DNA of 64,000 nucleotides from Congeria kusceri (GCA_027627225.1 CM051024.1:79676704-79740703), one strand, 5' to 3'; numbered from the stretch's first letter, positions 47,976 to 60,990 are shown. Translations and numbers: made by a program. The notes: generated by a model not told the origin, from the sequence alone.

Positions 47976-48924
47976 TGCGTTCCTTCTCAGCAGTCTCAGC
48001 AGAAGCCAAATATTGTTTTATTCTAAGAGTGATTGTCCATGTTTATTTAATTAGTAGATCTACGACCCGTTTATGCCGATGAAGACACTTGCGCCACTAA
48101 AACAATACCAATATACATTCGATAGTGAATTAATGTTTTTATACCTGCGCACAACAAAGCGAACCAAAGTGTTCCCAAACCAGCCTGTATCTCTGTTTGT
48201 CCGTCTGTCCGCCTGTGTGTATGTAAACACAGTTTTCTCGAATTATTCTTCGTACAACAAAATGAAATTTCACAGAAGCAAATTTGCATACTCCAAGGAG
48301 ATTCCCATTTAAAACACTTAGCTATGTACAATTTAGCGGTAATCCCCATCCAAAGGCATGCGTTGCCATAATTAAAGGTAGAATGAATCAAATTAATTAA
48401 AAGCCTGTGCGGTTATTTTTCTACACGAAATGCCTCATTGCTCCCGTAAAAAGCTACAACATTAATTGTGCGTTGATCGTTGTGTTCCCTGCTTCAGGTA
48501 ATTCAGTTGCAAATTAATAATTCATTATAAACCATATATAGGTTCCGTAAAATACAAGGGCATGCTGAACGTGTTCCAACAAAACGGATGTTGCATCATG
48601 GAACTTAATAACACAACCATTAAAATTTAAACAACAAACACACTGAATCATTCAACTGTCTAACCTTAAAATATGAATGGTGCAACATGGTTTCATCATA
48701 TCATAATGGAAAGCATATTAAATTGAATATTTTATCAAGGCTTGAAATTTGTCTACGCGCAACGATCTATTGGCTCATCAGTATAACTTAAAAAAGAAAT
48801 AATACATTAGTTACCGGATATATCATTCAAGTACATCTTTTAAAGAGACATATTCACAAAAACTCATTGACTTTCTTTAATGCGAACACTTAAGCATCTG
48901 GGCTAACTAAAAACAAATATTATA
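47976..48924. other. Non-coding stretch with repeat scraps
   Basis: 48140-48300 holds a CTGTCCGTCTGTCC-rich repeat scrap of the modular dispersed type. 48843-48900 resembles 1488-1560. No exon is supported. Confidence 0.4.
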
Positions 48925-49129
48925 TGAGGCTTGTCGTGGGAAAACCGGGCTTAATGCATGTACGTAAAGTGTCGTCCCAGATTAGCCTGTGCAGTCCGGA
49001 CAGGCTTATCCATGACGGCACTTTCCGCTGTTATCGTATTTTCCGTTTCAAGGAAGTCTTTTCTAAACATAAAACCGCCGTCCTAGATTAGCCTACGCGT
49101 TAACCCCGGTTTTCCCACGACACGCCTCA
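48925..49129 (+). mobile_element. Short TIR element, intact ends, 205 bp
   Basis: TGAGGCTTGTCGTGGGAAAA pairs with TTTTCCCACGACACGCCTCA with one mismatch. TA flanks both sides (48923-48924, 49130-49131), suggesting a TA target. The inner palindrome CCTGTGCAGTCCGGACAGG is prominent. This sequence family is one I recall as very abundant in Dreissena; that is memory, not a search. Confidence 0.85.
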
Positions 49130-49150
49130 TATACAGAAAAAACATATTTT

Positions 49151-49218
49151 TCTTCGTCGGGGCTCGAAGCTACGGCCTTCGGTATGAACAGTCTGTCTCG
49201 CTAACCAATCTGCCATTT
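49151..49218 (-). repeat. tRNA-like SINE head
   Basis: On minus, ATGGCAGATTGGTTAGCGAG gives an A box and GTAGCTTCGAGCCCCGAC a B-box-like element, at tRNA spacing. The arms do not fold into a sound tRNA, so this is a SINE head or a decayed tRNA gene. Confidence 0.4.
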
Positions 49219-50120
49219 AGACTTATAAAAATTGAAGCGTATTTTTAACGCCAAGTAAGCGACACACACTTTTTTCATAATACCGACGAAAGGCGTTTCA
49301 TACATGCACTAGTATAATTCAATCCAAACGACAACGTCAAAATAATCAGGGACAATATCATTTTAAATATTAACGAACACCTTTAAAACGTTAATATAAA
49401 CTATGTGTATTGTTCGAAAATATTAACCTTGCCAATGTGTAGTTAATGTACATTACATGGTTACCTCCTTAATAAAGAAAATTATAAGATGTTATTGATA
49501 TATTATCAAAAATACTGCAAAGAGGTTGTCATATCCCCTTTCAGTCATAGTTTACAATTTAGGAATAATGAAACTCCTGGGGTGGTATTCTGAAACTTTC
49601 TTACAAATATTTTTAGCTTAGATTTTAATATTTTTCTAAGTTTTTATCTATATCTCTGAAATTTTCTTAGTTTCGGTCTAAGAAATGTGAATTCCTCTTA
49701 GAATGTTCTTAAAGTGGCTGTTTTTGTCTAAAAAAAAGTTAGAAACCTTTACATCAGTCTTAAACTTATAGAATTTTCGAAGACATTTTTTATCCGCCAT
49801 TTTTGTTGATATTCGAACACAAGCCTCAAATTTCGCGACAAACTATCGCAGGTAAGTAATAAATAACGTTTGTGAATCAACTTGTACACTTTAAATGGGT
49901 TTTGCAACACCTCTTATGTACATAAAAAAAATCTTTATTGCTGATTGCAGCTATCTAGTGTTCGATATTGATTTAGCCAAAATGTAACCACCGATTAAAA
50001 TGGACATCTTAATTACTCATACTCGTAAAGCATGTAGGCTAGATACAAACATACAAGTAAATATTATATTTGCACTTACACGAGTATTTATGTTTTCACT
50101 TACAGGACAAATTAATTGGA

Positions 50121-52102
50121 TATGAACCCTGTTTATTTACTCTTTGAAGATATGAACGAAAGACTGAAAATGTAACCAACATTGAGGTTGTCAGACGATA
50201 TCGTCTGGACAGGGATGGCATCGACCGCCTTAATGTAGAATATGGTGAAAGATTATCACCGATAACTCTTGGGCCAAGGAATGTCTCTTCCTTAGAGAAG
50301 ATTCTAGTCACGCTACGCTATTTTGCGTCGGGTGACTTTTAGATCAACGACGGAGACATTCACAGTCTGTCACAGCCATCAGTGTCGAGGGCAGTGACAC
50401 AGTTCAATGAGATGCTCGCGAGTAGAGAGACAACATCAAGATATATATCTTTCCCACTCAACATGTGTGACTTAGTCAGGATCCAGACGGATTTCCGAGG
50501 CATAGCCAACTGCCCAAAAGTAGTAGGGGTGATTTGACGCCATACATATGCAAATTCAGGCTCCGCATCTTAACGAGGATGCATATGTGAACAGAATGGG
50601 ATACCATTCTATCAATACTCAGGTATTAAATAACAGGATGCATCTATTGTACCTAACATAAGGGATAAAGCCAAACATTAGTCTATATAGATTCACATTT
50701 CAGAGTTAACTAACATTTATGTCACCCACCTAACTACGATTAATGGAACCTCCCCTGTAAATCGCCCTTATACTCATCGTTAAACATAATGGGAGTGAGT
50801 TAGAAACATGCATTATGTTTGCATGTGTTAATATACAGGGTTGCATTTAATATCTAGGTCGATGTTTATAATCAATGATACACAATGTTCATCGTTTAAA
50901 AAAAACCGTTGCATTTGACAATGACTAACACAGAATCACGAGCTTGTATACAAGACAAACATCTTCCTTAATTGTTTTATTATAGGTGATATTTGATGGC
51001 CAAGATAGACTAATAGACTTAGTGGCACGATGGCCTGGCTCGACCCACGACAGTCGTATACTGAGAGAAAGTGGAGTGTTCCAACTGTTTGAACGGGGAC
51101 ATGTGGCGGATTAACACCAATATCTGCTTGGTGACAGCGGCTATCCGTGCACGCAGTGGCTGCTTACCCCCTATTTGCACACGGCCAATGCACCGCAGGT
51201 GAACTACAACAGGTACATAATAAATGACCAGTTGTTTTCATTTGTATGAGAAATTGCAACCATCGTCTACATTTATCACAAAAGTATAAGAAATACTCTT
51301 GAAGTATCCCATATTTATGTAAAATAAAAAAGTAGTACAGCAATAAGTGCACCATCACAGACCTAGGGTATGCTTAATGTGTGGTTTGTATATGTTTAAT
51401 ATTAAAATCCATTTCATGCTACTAGAATCTGATTTTATGGGGTATAACAATAACAAACATTCACTAAGATTATTACTAATGTATTTATATTGCTATATTA
51501 TCACAAAACATTTGTTTGAACAACAAAAATTAAATATATAGTACAAATTTAACTGAATCTTATTAAATGTAACATTAACATCACAGGGCTCATAAGATAA
51601 CGAGGGCCAAAGTGCAGAGGAGAATCGGCCAATTAAAACGAAGATGGGCGTATAACATGGCGAAATTCGTCTGAAACCAAAACAGGCTTGCCAGTAATAA
51701 TTATTAATTAATTTATTATTGTGAATAAAAATTAAAGACAGGATTTCATTTATAATTAATTATAATAAGTTATAACAATGTCAGATTTAATCGTTATATA
51801 ACATAATTCATTTAGTAGTGTTAAAATGTGTATTTAAGAATAAATATTAGTTATAATGATAATCCTATATACAAATCAAATTTACCAAAAACAGAAAAAA
51901 TGGACAAGGTTATTAATTGGATTCAATGTCAATTTACAGAGTTATCATGGCATGTGGTGTGTTGCATAATGTATGCAAAGACACGAATATCCCCATGATT
52001 GGTGAAGACAGGGAGGAAAACAGGCAACAGGATTCTCCAAATCATGGAATTCAAAATGGGCTGCGCTACAGGGACTTTGTGGCCATACATTATTTTAGTT
52101 AG
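50121..52102 (+). pseudogene. Harbinger (HARBI1-like) transposase, four exons, disrupted
   Basis: Exons: about 50121-50632, 50986-51212, 51587-51693, 51940-52102, with GT-AG introns. Exon 1 has VRRYRLDRDGIDRL, LVTLRYFASGDF, a helix-turn-helix-like SLSQPSVSRAVTQFNEML, and the first catalytic region (VVGVI, then a shift, then DAIHMQIQAP). Exon 2 has the second Asp region ARWPGSTHDSRI and YLLGDSGYP. Exon 3 has the third region KVQRRIGQLKRRW, where relatives have a glutamate in V-E-R; here it is Gln. Exon 4 has VIMACGVLHNVCKDTNIP and ends RDFVAIHYFS. Damage: an in-frame TAG in exon 1 after SGDF, a one-base shift before the first Asp, a TAA in exon 2 after GHVAD, and a one-base shift in exon 3. 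It cannot make an active enzyme. Confidence 0.85.
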
Positions 52103-52600
52103 GATTTCAACAAACAAATCAAGTAAATGATATAAGCAATTCAATATAAATACTACAGTGTGCCATACATTGTTTACAAACATGTTAATGTAAATGATGT
52201 ATATTGTCAATGATTATCTTGATTGACAGTTTACAATGAAAAAGAAATACAACATTAACAAAATTATCATTTTGTATAATATGACATAGAACTATTTACA
52301 AATCAACATTATACATCTTTATACAATTAATAACAGTAACGTAACATTTAATTAAATATAAAAGCTTAAATGATTAACATCTTTTAATACTTTTAAATTA
52401 CAATAGTGATAATGCATTAACCTTTTTTTCAATAGTTGCACATGTAAGTGTTAATTTAATGCCATATTTCATTTCAGAGAAAAGATACAGTTTCTTATAC
52501 TATGTACTAGGAAAACTACAATGAGTAATGGTAATTTATATTAATTACTAAATAACAACAAAACATTTACATGGTAAATAATCATGTATGGTTAATGAAG

Positions 52601-54908
52601 CTATTCAAGTTTGTTTGACAAATACTGTATCTCAAGGATCAGCTTCCTTTTTGTCAGCTCCTCTACTGACATCCCCTCAAGAACTGCATCGCTGTGACAG
52701 CTGCATTGGCATCTGACAAACATAACTCATTTTACATAGGTACTACATGGATAAAATATACCCTTATTGGATTTAGAGTAAATTTAAATAAAGCATGGAC
52801 ATGTTGCAATGTGGAAAAAGAATAATGTGTACAGTAATAGTGCTTATAGTTTCATGCCTAACATTGAGAAAGCTTACATAAAGACTGAATGAATTCACAT
52901 GCTGTTAAAACGTTCATATGTGATATATGCTACAATAAAGTAGTTTATGTAGTTTGCATATTTACATTTTTTATTCACAAATAAGTGTGTACATCTGTCT
53001 TGATCACGGGCCAATATTTGGCATGAAATAAGTTTGATACTTATTAATGTTTTCCAAGAATTACCTAATAATATGTAGGCGCTGTATTTAAACATTATTG
53101 TGGATTACCGCTTGAGTTTCCAAAAATAAACTTGTATTAACTATGTATGATTTTTTGGCTTTGAATTACAGTGCATATATTTGTTGGATGCAAAAAATAA
53201 TTACCGGTATCATAGGCAGTTGAGGGGTATGGTAATTAGTAATGAAGAGTAATGTCAACCTCGGACTCGGGGTGCAATATGTACTATACCCCTCAACTGC
53301 CTATGATATTTATGTACTATAAACTGTTGATGGTATTAAGTATGTAATCTTTATTATACTATTTACATTTTTATCATACCTTCTGATATCGCCAGATGGA
53401 TTCGGAAATGCAATAACGTCGAGGAAATGTGTACTGGGGGTAGGTGCTTCCCTGAAAAGAACAATATATAATATATATTGTGTATTTTACAAATAATTTT
53501 GGTACCAAACAAACAATCAATGAATGCTATCAATAAATGGAACATTTAAAATATTCTATGTTATTCAGCATTTACTGGTATATACATGGCACGTTGGATC
53601 AAATAATGTTTTATAGGTAGATTATAAATGTTACTATGAATTTGTATGCATGTTTGTTTGTTGTTGTTTTTGTTGTTGTAATATCATTAAAGTACACACT
53701 CAGATAAAAGTGTTGAGAACACAGTAAGGTACTGATAATTTGTTTCTAACATAACTACAATATGATCAATTTGTGTCATACACAGCTGATAACGACTGCA
53801 CTTGGATGAAGCTCGTGTTCAGTGACACTGCGGCAGTTCCAACTATTGGTATCTATGGGTATCTAAGACGGTGCTTTGCCACCATGTTTAGCCACTTTTT
53901 TTCTAGTTTTTCAGTGGTCCTTCGTGCACTTGCCCTTTCATTAAAGGACATCTCCAGTCTTGCCCACATTTCTTTTTCGTGCGGTTGGTAATTCCTGCCA
54001 TAAGATTTTTAAAAATGTATTAATCCTTCATATAAGTACATGTTGCCTAACATGCATTGCCTTTGTATGTTCAAATAAATTAGTACTTTGTAAATAATCT
54101 TTTATTATGATAATGTTAGACCCTAAACACTTATAAATTGCTGAATTCATTTTAGCTTCACTTAAAATATGTTGTTTGTAATAGTTATACACTCAATTTG
54201 AAATATTCAATGGAAAAAACATGACTTGCCCTCTCGGACACTCAAAATTTGACTTGGCTGAAAGTATTTGACTTGGCTGAACTATTTTTAAGTGCCGGGC
54301 TTTGTAAAAGTGGGATATTTGTGATACAAAGGTGTTATTATCATTTATAAATATTAATATTATCTTATTGTCATTTTAAATTAAATATTTATTGCGAATC
54401 ACCCATCTAAATTTCAAAACAATAGAGTGAACCCGGATCACAGGGATAAATAAATTTGTGTATTAAATATTAATTTTATTTAACTGTAAATACTGTTTAT
54501 AACTAGATCCAACTTTTCTTTAAAACTTGAGATATTTTTTTATAATTTTATCACAATTAACATGTAAACATAACTTACAAATGACAAAATGATCATCTGT
54601 TTATTTAGCCGAGCCATCTATAAAGTCAACTTTCTAATAACATCAAATGGGCGGATGTGCTTTATGTAAAATGCCAAAAACAAAAAATGGTACATGTAAA
54701 ATTAATAGACTAATTTTGTGTTACCTTCAGTGAACCGGTGTCTCATAAGATCATGGTTGGTCAAATCATCAACCACACCACATGCTCGACCCATTAAATC
54801 AGCCAAGGTAAGGTTTTCTTCCAAGGAAAATTTTCTTTCCCTCTCCTTTTGTCTTAGACGGCGATGCCATGTTATTGTACTGACTTGTCCGTTGTCGTCT
54901 GCATACAT
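52601..54908 (-). pseudogene. Myb/SANT-like partner gene of the Harbinger element
   Basis: Exons on minus: 54725-54908, about 53800-53994, 53380-53451 and 52601-52712. Exon 1 reads TWHRRLRQKERERKFSLEEN then LTLADLMGRACGVVDDLTNH. Exon 2 reads EKEMWARLEMSFNE and RRTTEKLEKKWLNMVAKHR, the second half of a Myb/SANT-like domain. Exon 3 reads APTPSTHFLDVIAFPNPSGD and exon 4 ends LTKRKLILEIQYLSNKLE, a charged C-terminal helix. Exons 3 and 4 join in phase. Exon 1 to 2 is off by one base with the good donor at 54724 (a weak donor in CACCG|GT would restore it), and exon 2 meets a TAG with no phase-matched donor before it. So it is probably broken, or an exon is unseen. Confidence 0.7.
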
Positions 54909-55336
54909 GTCATGTACAATATCTAATTTTAGCAGCGGGGATTTCCGATCGCGACGAAGGTGAATGATTACAAAATGACATAGTTATGAAATAAATGCAA
55001 TTAAATTCATTATTCCATAAATATCACTATGCAACCATTCATTTTCTTTCCATTTCGATGCAAATATACTGATGTTTATCGGAAAAAGGGATCAATACAT
55101 GTTCCTACATTCGGAATTTCCTTACCTTAGCCAGGGAGAAAAATATCACATTTAAATAGTATGCACATTTCCAATAAACGTTTATATTGCGAAACACAAA
55201 GTGCACTGTGTAATGTACAACATTAACAATGTGTTTCTGACACATTAATTCCACAATACTCTCGCATATCGATACGAAACACGATCGCACATAATTATGG
55301 TAGCCATTTTGGTTTTTGGTAATTGTTATATGCGCA

Positions 55337-56003
55337 TAGGGGGCACTATACAGTTTCTCGGGCTTCGGACTCGGCCTGGTGTGGTCTGTGTTCGAGCCGT
55401 CTTGCACACACTGATAATGTCAACACCTGAAAACAAACCAAACATCATTTCAATATTGTTGTGGCTGTGGCTTCACAAAAATGTAGGGAAAAGAATTATG
55501 CACACAGTTCCACTATAATTTTAACATGCATGATCAGCCAATATTGGGGTTCAAATGTCACCAGTTTTCGCGACCATTTCGGTGATTTTCAACATCAATT
55601 TGCAACTTTCCTGCGAATGCGAGCACCTCAAACACTGCATGCCTGTCTGCGTAACTTACCAGGTACTTGATTGCAACTGAGCAAACTGGGGGTCAACCAT
55701 TCAGATTTTCCAATAAATTCCAATGTATGTACGCCCTTTTAAATATCCTGCCAAAATGGCGTTCAGAGATAGGAATCCTCATTTACGAATTTTATGTGCA
55801 AGGTGGCTCAACACATACACTGGCTTTACATAGGTCATATTTTCGAATTCACTAAGCATGCAATTAAAAACTCCAGCCCTTAAATCTGATACTTACAACT
55901 TCTAAAACACTCAAAATGCTGCTCAGTTCACTGTATCCCTATTTATTAGAATTTTCTTCCCTGCCAATTCGAAGTTTTGGCTGAAACTGTATAGTGCCGC
56001 CAT
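55337..56003. mobile_element. Nested short TIR element
   Basis: GGGGGCACTATACAGTTTC at 55339-55357 pairs with GAAACTGTATAGTGCCGCC at 55983-56001 with one mismatch. The 0.67-kb interior is non-coding. It sits inside the Harbinger element, upstream of the Myb-like gene, so it arrived later. Confidence 0.65.
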
Positions 56004-56682
56004 AGCCAAAATCGCAGTCGATTTCATCAAGAATAGAAATTGTTCACGAACGAAAATCGTTTTATTTTCAGGTCACAATACACTAAATAAATAAGTCATG
56101 TAAGGCTGTACTCTCTAAATAAATCAACAAGTTTAACTCGAAGACATGTTTTTAGGTTTAGACACTTGCTTTGATATTCCTTTTTGGAGATGTTGGTAGG
56201 GTAAGAATTGGTATGCACAAATAAAGCACTGAGATGTTTTAAGATTGGAGACTACAGTATGACACTTGCGCTGAGGCGGGTTACATTCAACTAGAAAGTA
56301 GCCGCTAAAATGATGGTGATAAAACAGTCAACTTTGTTTAGTGTCGAGTTCTTTCTTACATAATAAATGACATACCCTTTGTATTGCTTAAATCAATTCA
56401 GCTATGCTCTTTAAGAAAAGGTATGGTTATGAGGGTTCCTATGTGCAAAATGTTGCATTTATTTTTTGTTAATGTTATCGCTTTTACATTAAATTTCATA
56501 GGGATTGGAATTAGTATATTGTAACCTAAATTCAGAGAGACAGTTTTTTCGCTAAGAAAAATCTAAGAAAATTCTAAGACGAAAAACATAGAAAAATTAT
56601 ATTCTAAGTGACTTTTTTTTTTTTAAAGAATTAGACAATTCTATATAAAAAAATCTTAGAAATGTTCAGAATACCGCCTCAG

Positions 56683-58901
56683 AGACATTATCAGGATAGA
56701 AGCACTTATTACCAGCCGTTAGTACTTTATTTGATACTTAATTTCAATACAAATATAAACACAGTGAAACTTCAGATGCATAATCGGGTGAGAGCTCATA
56801 TTAACAGCACAAGGTCATTTTTCAGGCGAATAACCGACAAACACACGTAACACATACAAAACATAAATATGAAAAAGAACTGGGGTTTATCGCTTCGGAA
56901 CGTTCAATGCAATGCATTGAGTTTAAAACCGACTTACGGGCGCCCGAACCTCACACTTGGCCAAGAATTATTCATAATGCATGAACATGTAAATAAAGAT
57001 TAGCCTCATAACATAGCAATACAAATTAAACAATAATAAAAGAGAATTCTTATTCAGCTTTATTAAAATTTTATTACTCTATGGTTGGATGTATACCAGG
57101 GCAGCAGAATTGCAACTTTTTGAGGCACGACAAGCCATCGTTCCACAAATTGTAGTAGAAAAGAACGCAACGTTCCTTTAACAGTGTTTTGGTTTCATGT
57201 TCTCAAACACCAATTGATCAGAATTGATCAAATCTGTTTCGTCCGTCGTGTCACTTATTAGGTTTTATGATAACATATTAAAAGCCAGTTTATTGGAACA
57301 CAATCCATGCCATGTTGTATTTTACAAAATCCAATAATTGATACTGAATAATTCATATACGACTGAAATGATTTTAACTAGGAACAAAACCAATAAAATA
57401 AAATGATGTGGTAAGCGTACATAGCTCCTAGAGTGATCAATGAGGTATTTCGTGTAAAAGGATTTCCATACTAGGTATTTGTTAGCAAGAGAATTCATTT
57501 TGTTTTTTGATATATTTTTTGCAGTACAACTTAAAAATCCACAATTTGAGAGCCGATGGTAATAAGCTACTCGAATTATGGTGTTGTTTTGAATATCCTG
57601 TAAGTGGAGCTTAGCTTTAAAAAATAAAATAAAAATGTTTTTGAATGTCTTACCCCCCAAATCTGTTCTTCAGTATATAGAAACACTGCATACACAGTTT
57701 GAGCAATACATTCTTATATTTAGGGATAGCTTAAGTGCCTGGAAGATTATCAAAGTTTTAAAAATGCAACAAATTACACGACTTTTACGAGTCTCGAAAC
57801 TTATTTTAAACAATACAGTTTTTATTTTGAACACATTAATAGTGAATTCTTGTCCAGTTTCTGAAAACTACTAGAAATAATTAAATAAGAATGCGGTCTA
57901 TTTGTTGCGATACTTTATTGTCATCTACCAACAATGAACAAGATCTGAAAAGATACAAGACACATATGGAACTAAAGTATTAAAGTAAAATATCTATATT
58001 TTCGGACACTTAAAAATCATTAAAAATGTTCTTGTCTGATAATTTGGATACACAAAAATATTCCCAAATTACAGGTGTCGGAAATTTTTTAGACACTATG
58101 ACAATATTGCAATTACGTTCGGAAATGTCAGGTGTATAACGTTTTCTGCCGAATAAACACGGATAGTATCGATTAATGATTTCGCGTGCTTGTTTAATAC
58201 CACGCCCTATAGTATTATTTATTTTTAGCAATGTTTGCAATAAATTTTAAATCATTTCATATGTATGATTTTGTTTTACAAAAAAAATGCGACAAGACTG
58301 CATTTTGTCGACCGAGTTCAATTATGATTAAATTAAGCAGAATTTATTGGTAAATAATTAAGACTGGTTTAGACTGGTTCCTTAATAGGATAATTTGAAC
58401 AGCATATTTAATATACGATATTAATACCGGTATACACAATCGGGTAAACCCATTATTTATGGCACATGGCTCTTAACCCGATAACGCTAATGTAACGGTC
58501 CACCTCCACTCATTCATCTGCCAGGTATAATGACCATCATCCAGTTGTAAAAACACACGTGCGATGTGTCATCGGATTAACGCAAACAGGTTAGAATTCT
58601 GCTAAAATACCACTGTCATCAAATGTCCGAAATTAAGATTTATGAATAATGGTTTAAATCAGGATGTCCAAAAATATATAGCGACAAAAAAGAGGGTGTC
58701 CGAAAATTTACAGTGTCTAAAAATATATATATTTTACGGTACACAAGGTAGCTCACTCGCCATTTCTATCGTAACAGAAGTCAATTAACTAGTAGAAATA
58801 CCAGACCCGAAAGCATGCACTATCATGACTGTGATAATTTCGGGAACCAAAACTTTTTAATATTGATAAAAGTATCCATTTATGTGTGTTTCACAACACA
58901 A
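56683..58901. other. Non-coding stretch right of the Harbinger element
   Basis: It contains the dispersed repeat at 56790-57030 and otherwise only AT-rich DNA. The overlapping open frames at 57322-57874 lie on both strands and have no domain. Confidence 0.4.
56790..57030 (+). repeat. Dispersed repeat shared with 36800-37075
   Basis: CACATACAAAACATAAATAT, CGTTCAATGCAATGCATTGA and GCGCCCGAACCTCACACT are collinear with the first copy. Confidence 0.6.
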
Positions 58902-59227
58902 AAGATTCATATAACCAATGGTTCCAAGTTAGACTATCTCATAATATTTAAGCTACAAATAACTTGCTCAATAAAATGAAGATCTGTGGTTCTGACAAAT
59001 GTACTTTCTGTAAGACAGAAACGGAAACACATGTTCTCTTAATGTGGAGTTGCAATATTACACGAATGTTGTTGAATGACATCACATCTGTTGTCCAATA
59101 CATTGAAAATGATTTAGTTTTTGATTGTAAAACCATTTTATTGAGATCAAGCAGTAAATTGTCTACAAAATATATTTTTTGCATTGAAATAAAGCGATTT
59201 ATTAACCGCTGTAAACGTAAATGGTAA
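58902..59227 (+). pseudogene. C-terminal scrap of an L1/Tx1-like LINE protein
   Basis: The frame reads NQWFQVRLSHNI, a stop, ATNNLLNKMKICGSDKCTFC, then KTETETHVLLMWSCN and a lysine-rich tail (FINRCKRKW). The CTFC...H...C pattern is the zinc-ribbon-like end (zf-RVT type) of L1-like reverse transcriptase proteins. Only the last 100 or so residues remain, with one internal stop, which is typical of a 5'-truncated insertion. The open frame lacks an ATG at its start. Confidence 0.8.
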
Positions 59228-59944
59228 ATCCAACAATTCACGACCTTAAACATAGTTGGAAAATAGCCTTTGCAATTATTTAACACACACAACTACCAGA
59301 TAAATATAATAGTATAGAAATATTCATGTGAAAATCAGTGAAATGGAACATTCAGTAAATCTCAAGTTACATACATTAGCATTTGATGTAGTGTACGTAT
59401 TTTTTAATAGGACTGAAATGTATTCTTCGTTTGAAACCGCCAGATGTTTTGCTAAAAAGCATGTAAATTACATATGAAACTATTACTAAGTGCTAATTAC
59501 AATTTATATGATGATATTTTATGTATGTTGTCGTTCTAGTGGCATTATTTTATGTGTTTTTCATTCGGGCGAACAGCTAAACAGAACATTCTGATTAATC
59601 AGTAAATCTAAAGTTACGTACATTTCCATTTGATGAGGTATACGCATATAAAAGCGGAGACTTAAAAGCAATGAAATGTATTCATCGTTTGAAACTACTA
59701 AGTGCTAATAACCATTAATCTGATGAAACTTTTATGTACGTTGTCGTTCCAGATGCATTATTTTATTCTTTATTCATTCGGGTGTACATTCAATTTTGCC
59801 TTAGATACACCCTTCAAAATAATATTAATATTTAGATCCACTCTTAAAATTTAAGTCAGGTAATTTTAGTAATTTTACTCTACTGCTTACAGACATATAT
59901 CATTATTAATATATGGATATTGACATTGACATTGTAATTGAACA
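59228..59944. other. Non-coding stretch, possible LINE 3' tail
   Basis: Two similar segments (GTTACATACATTAGCATTTG near 59365 and GTTACGTACATTTCCATTTG near 59612) show a local duplication of about 245 bp. No exon is seen. Confidence 0.45.
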
Positions 59945-60990
59945 ATTCCCCAGCAAGAAAGCCCATATGGGCCCAAAATAGGATATACCTGGGGAAATAT
60001 ATCGTATGGGCCCCATGTGGGTCCCATATAATATTTTTCAGCCCATATCGGGCCAATATTGGACCAAGCAACAAGCCCACATGCATTCCCAGCAGGTATG
60101 CCCATATGGGTCCTAGTAAGTCATCGCATTTGGGCCGGGAAAGGGCTTTATTTCTGTCTAATGTACCACATGGGCCGCATGTGAGACTTATTTTTGTGGT
60201 CTTTGTGGTCTTGCCCATATCAGAACTAGTTGGGTCCTAGGCAAGCAAGCCCATGTGGGTCCCAGAGAGAAAGCCCAAACTGGGCGTACAACAAGAAGGC
60301 CCATATGGGTCCTAGCACGAAAGCCCATATAGGTCCCCAGGCAAGCAAGCACATATGGGTCCAAGCAAGAAAGCCTATATGGGTCCCGAACATTAAGGTT
60401 CATATGAATCAACAACAGAAAGCCCAAATGGGTGCAAGCAAAAGAGCCCTCATGGAGTTCCAAAGAATCCAGCCCATATGGTCCCCAGCAAGAAGGCTCA
60501 TATGGGTCCCCAACAAAACAAGCCTATATGGGTCACACAGAGCAACCCCACATGGGTCCCCAGCAATCAAGCCCGTATGGATCCCATTCAAGCAACCCTA
60601 TATGGGTCCCATCAAAAAAGCCCATTTGGGTCCCCAGCAATTAAGCACATATAGGTCACGGCACGCCAGCCCATGTGGGCCCGATATGGGATATGCCTGG
60701 GCTTATTAACATGGGCCCCATGTAGGTCCCACATACATGTCATGCCCGTATCAGTCTCAGATGGGTCCCAGGCCAACAAGCTCAAATGTTTCCCAGCAAG
60801 AAAGCCCACATGGGGTCACACAAGCAAACCCATACGAGTGCCATTTCGGTTCCCCAAAAGCAAGCCATATGGGTCTCGACAAGAACAAGCAGGTCTAGAT
60901 GGGTCACCAATAGCAAGCCCATATGGGTCTCATCAAGATATACCATATGGGTTTCTAACTAGCAAGACCATATGGGCCCCGTATCGGTCT
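59945..60990. repeat. Degenerate short tandem repeat built on CCCATATGGG
   Basis: Units like AGCCCATATGGGTCCCAGCA recur about every 25-35 bp for a full kilobase, with the spacer rich in CAAGCAAGAAAG. The core CCCATATGGG is its own complement, so both strands show it. The spacing is often a multiple of three, which leaves a plus-strand frame open at 60230-60709 (159 codons, no ATG at its head) that encodes repeats such as KPIWVPN and KAHMGPS. Minus-strand frames are likewise open for shorter runs. This looks like repeat-made open reading and not a selected gene, though I cannot exclude translation. Confidence 0.9.

Larger units (their letters stand above)
49577..56682 (+). mobile_element. PIF/Harbinger DNA transposon, 7.1 kb, inactive
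   Basis: The left end CTGGGGTGGTATTCTGAAAC pairs with the complement of the right end, CTGAGGCGGTATTCTGAA. TTCTAAG/CTTAGAA words crowd the subterminal 150 bp on both sides. Between them lie the two genes this superfamily normally carries: a DDE transposase on plus (50121-52102) and a Myb/SANT-like gene on minus (52601-54908), convergent. In known elements both proteins are needed for excision and insertion, the Myb-like one helping to bind DNA and bring the transposase to the nucleus. I cannot see a clean target duplication (CTC and AGA flank it), so the ends may be off by a few bases. A smaller TIR element (55337-56003) is nested near the right end. Confidence 0.8.

Noticed and set aside
53773..53991. 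Plus-strand 72-codon ORF
   Set aside because: It is the antisense of exon 2 of the Harbinger Myb-like gene, which has the clear domain pattern.
55105..55407. 100-codon minus-strand ORF upstream of the Myb-like exon 1
   Set aside because: It crosses one end of the nested TIR element and shows no family pattern; it is likely chance.
60230..60709. 159-codon ORF as a real gene
   Set aside because: It begins at a non-ATG codon, lies wholly within the CCCATATGGG repeat, and the complementary strand has similar open runs.
59945..60990. Serum response factor CArG boxes
   Set aside because: A CArG box needs six A/T bases between CC and GG; CCATATGG has only four.
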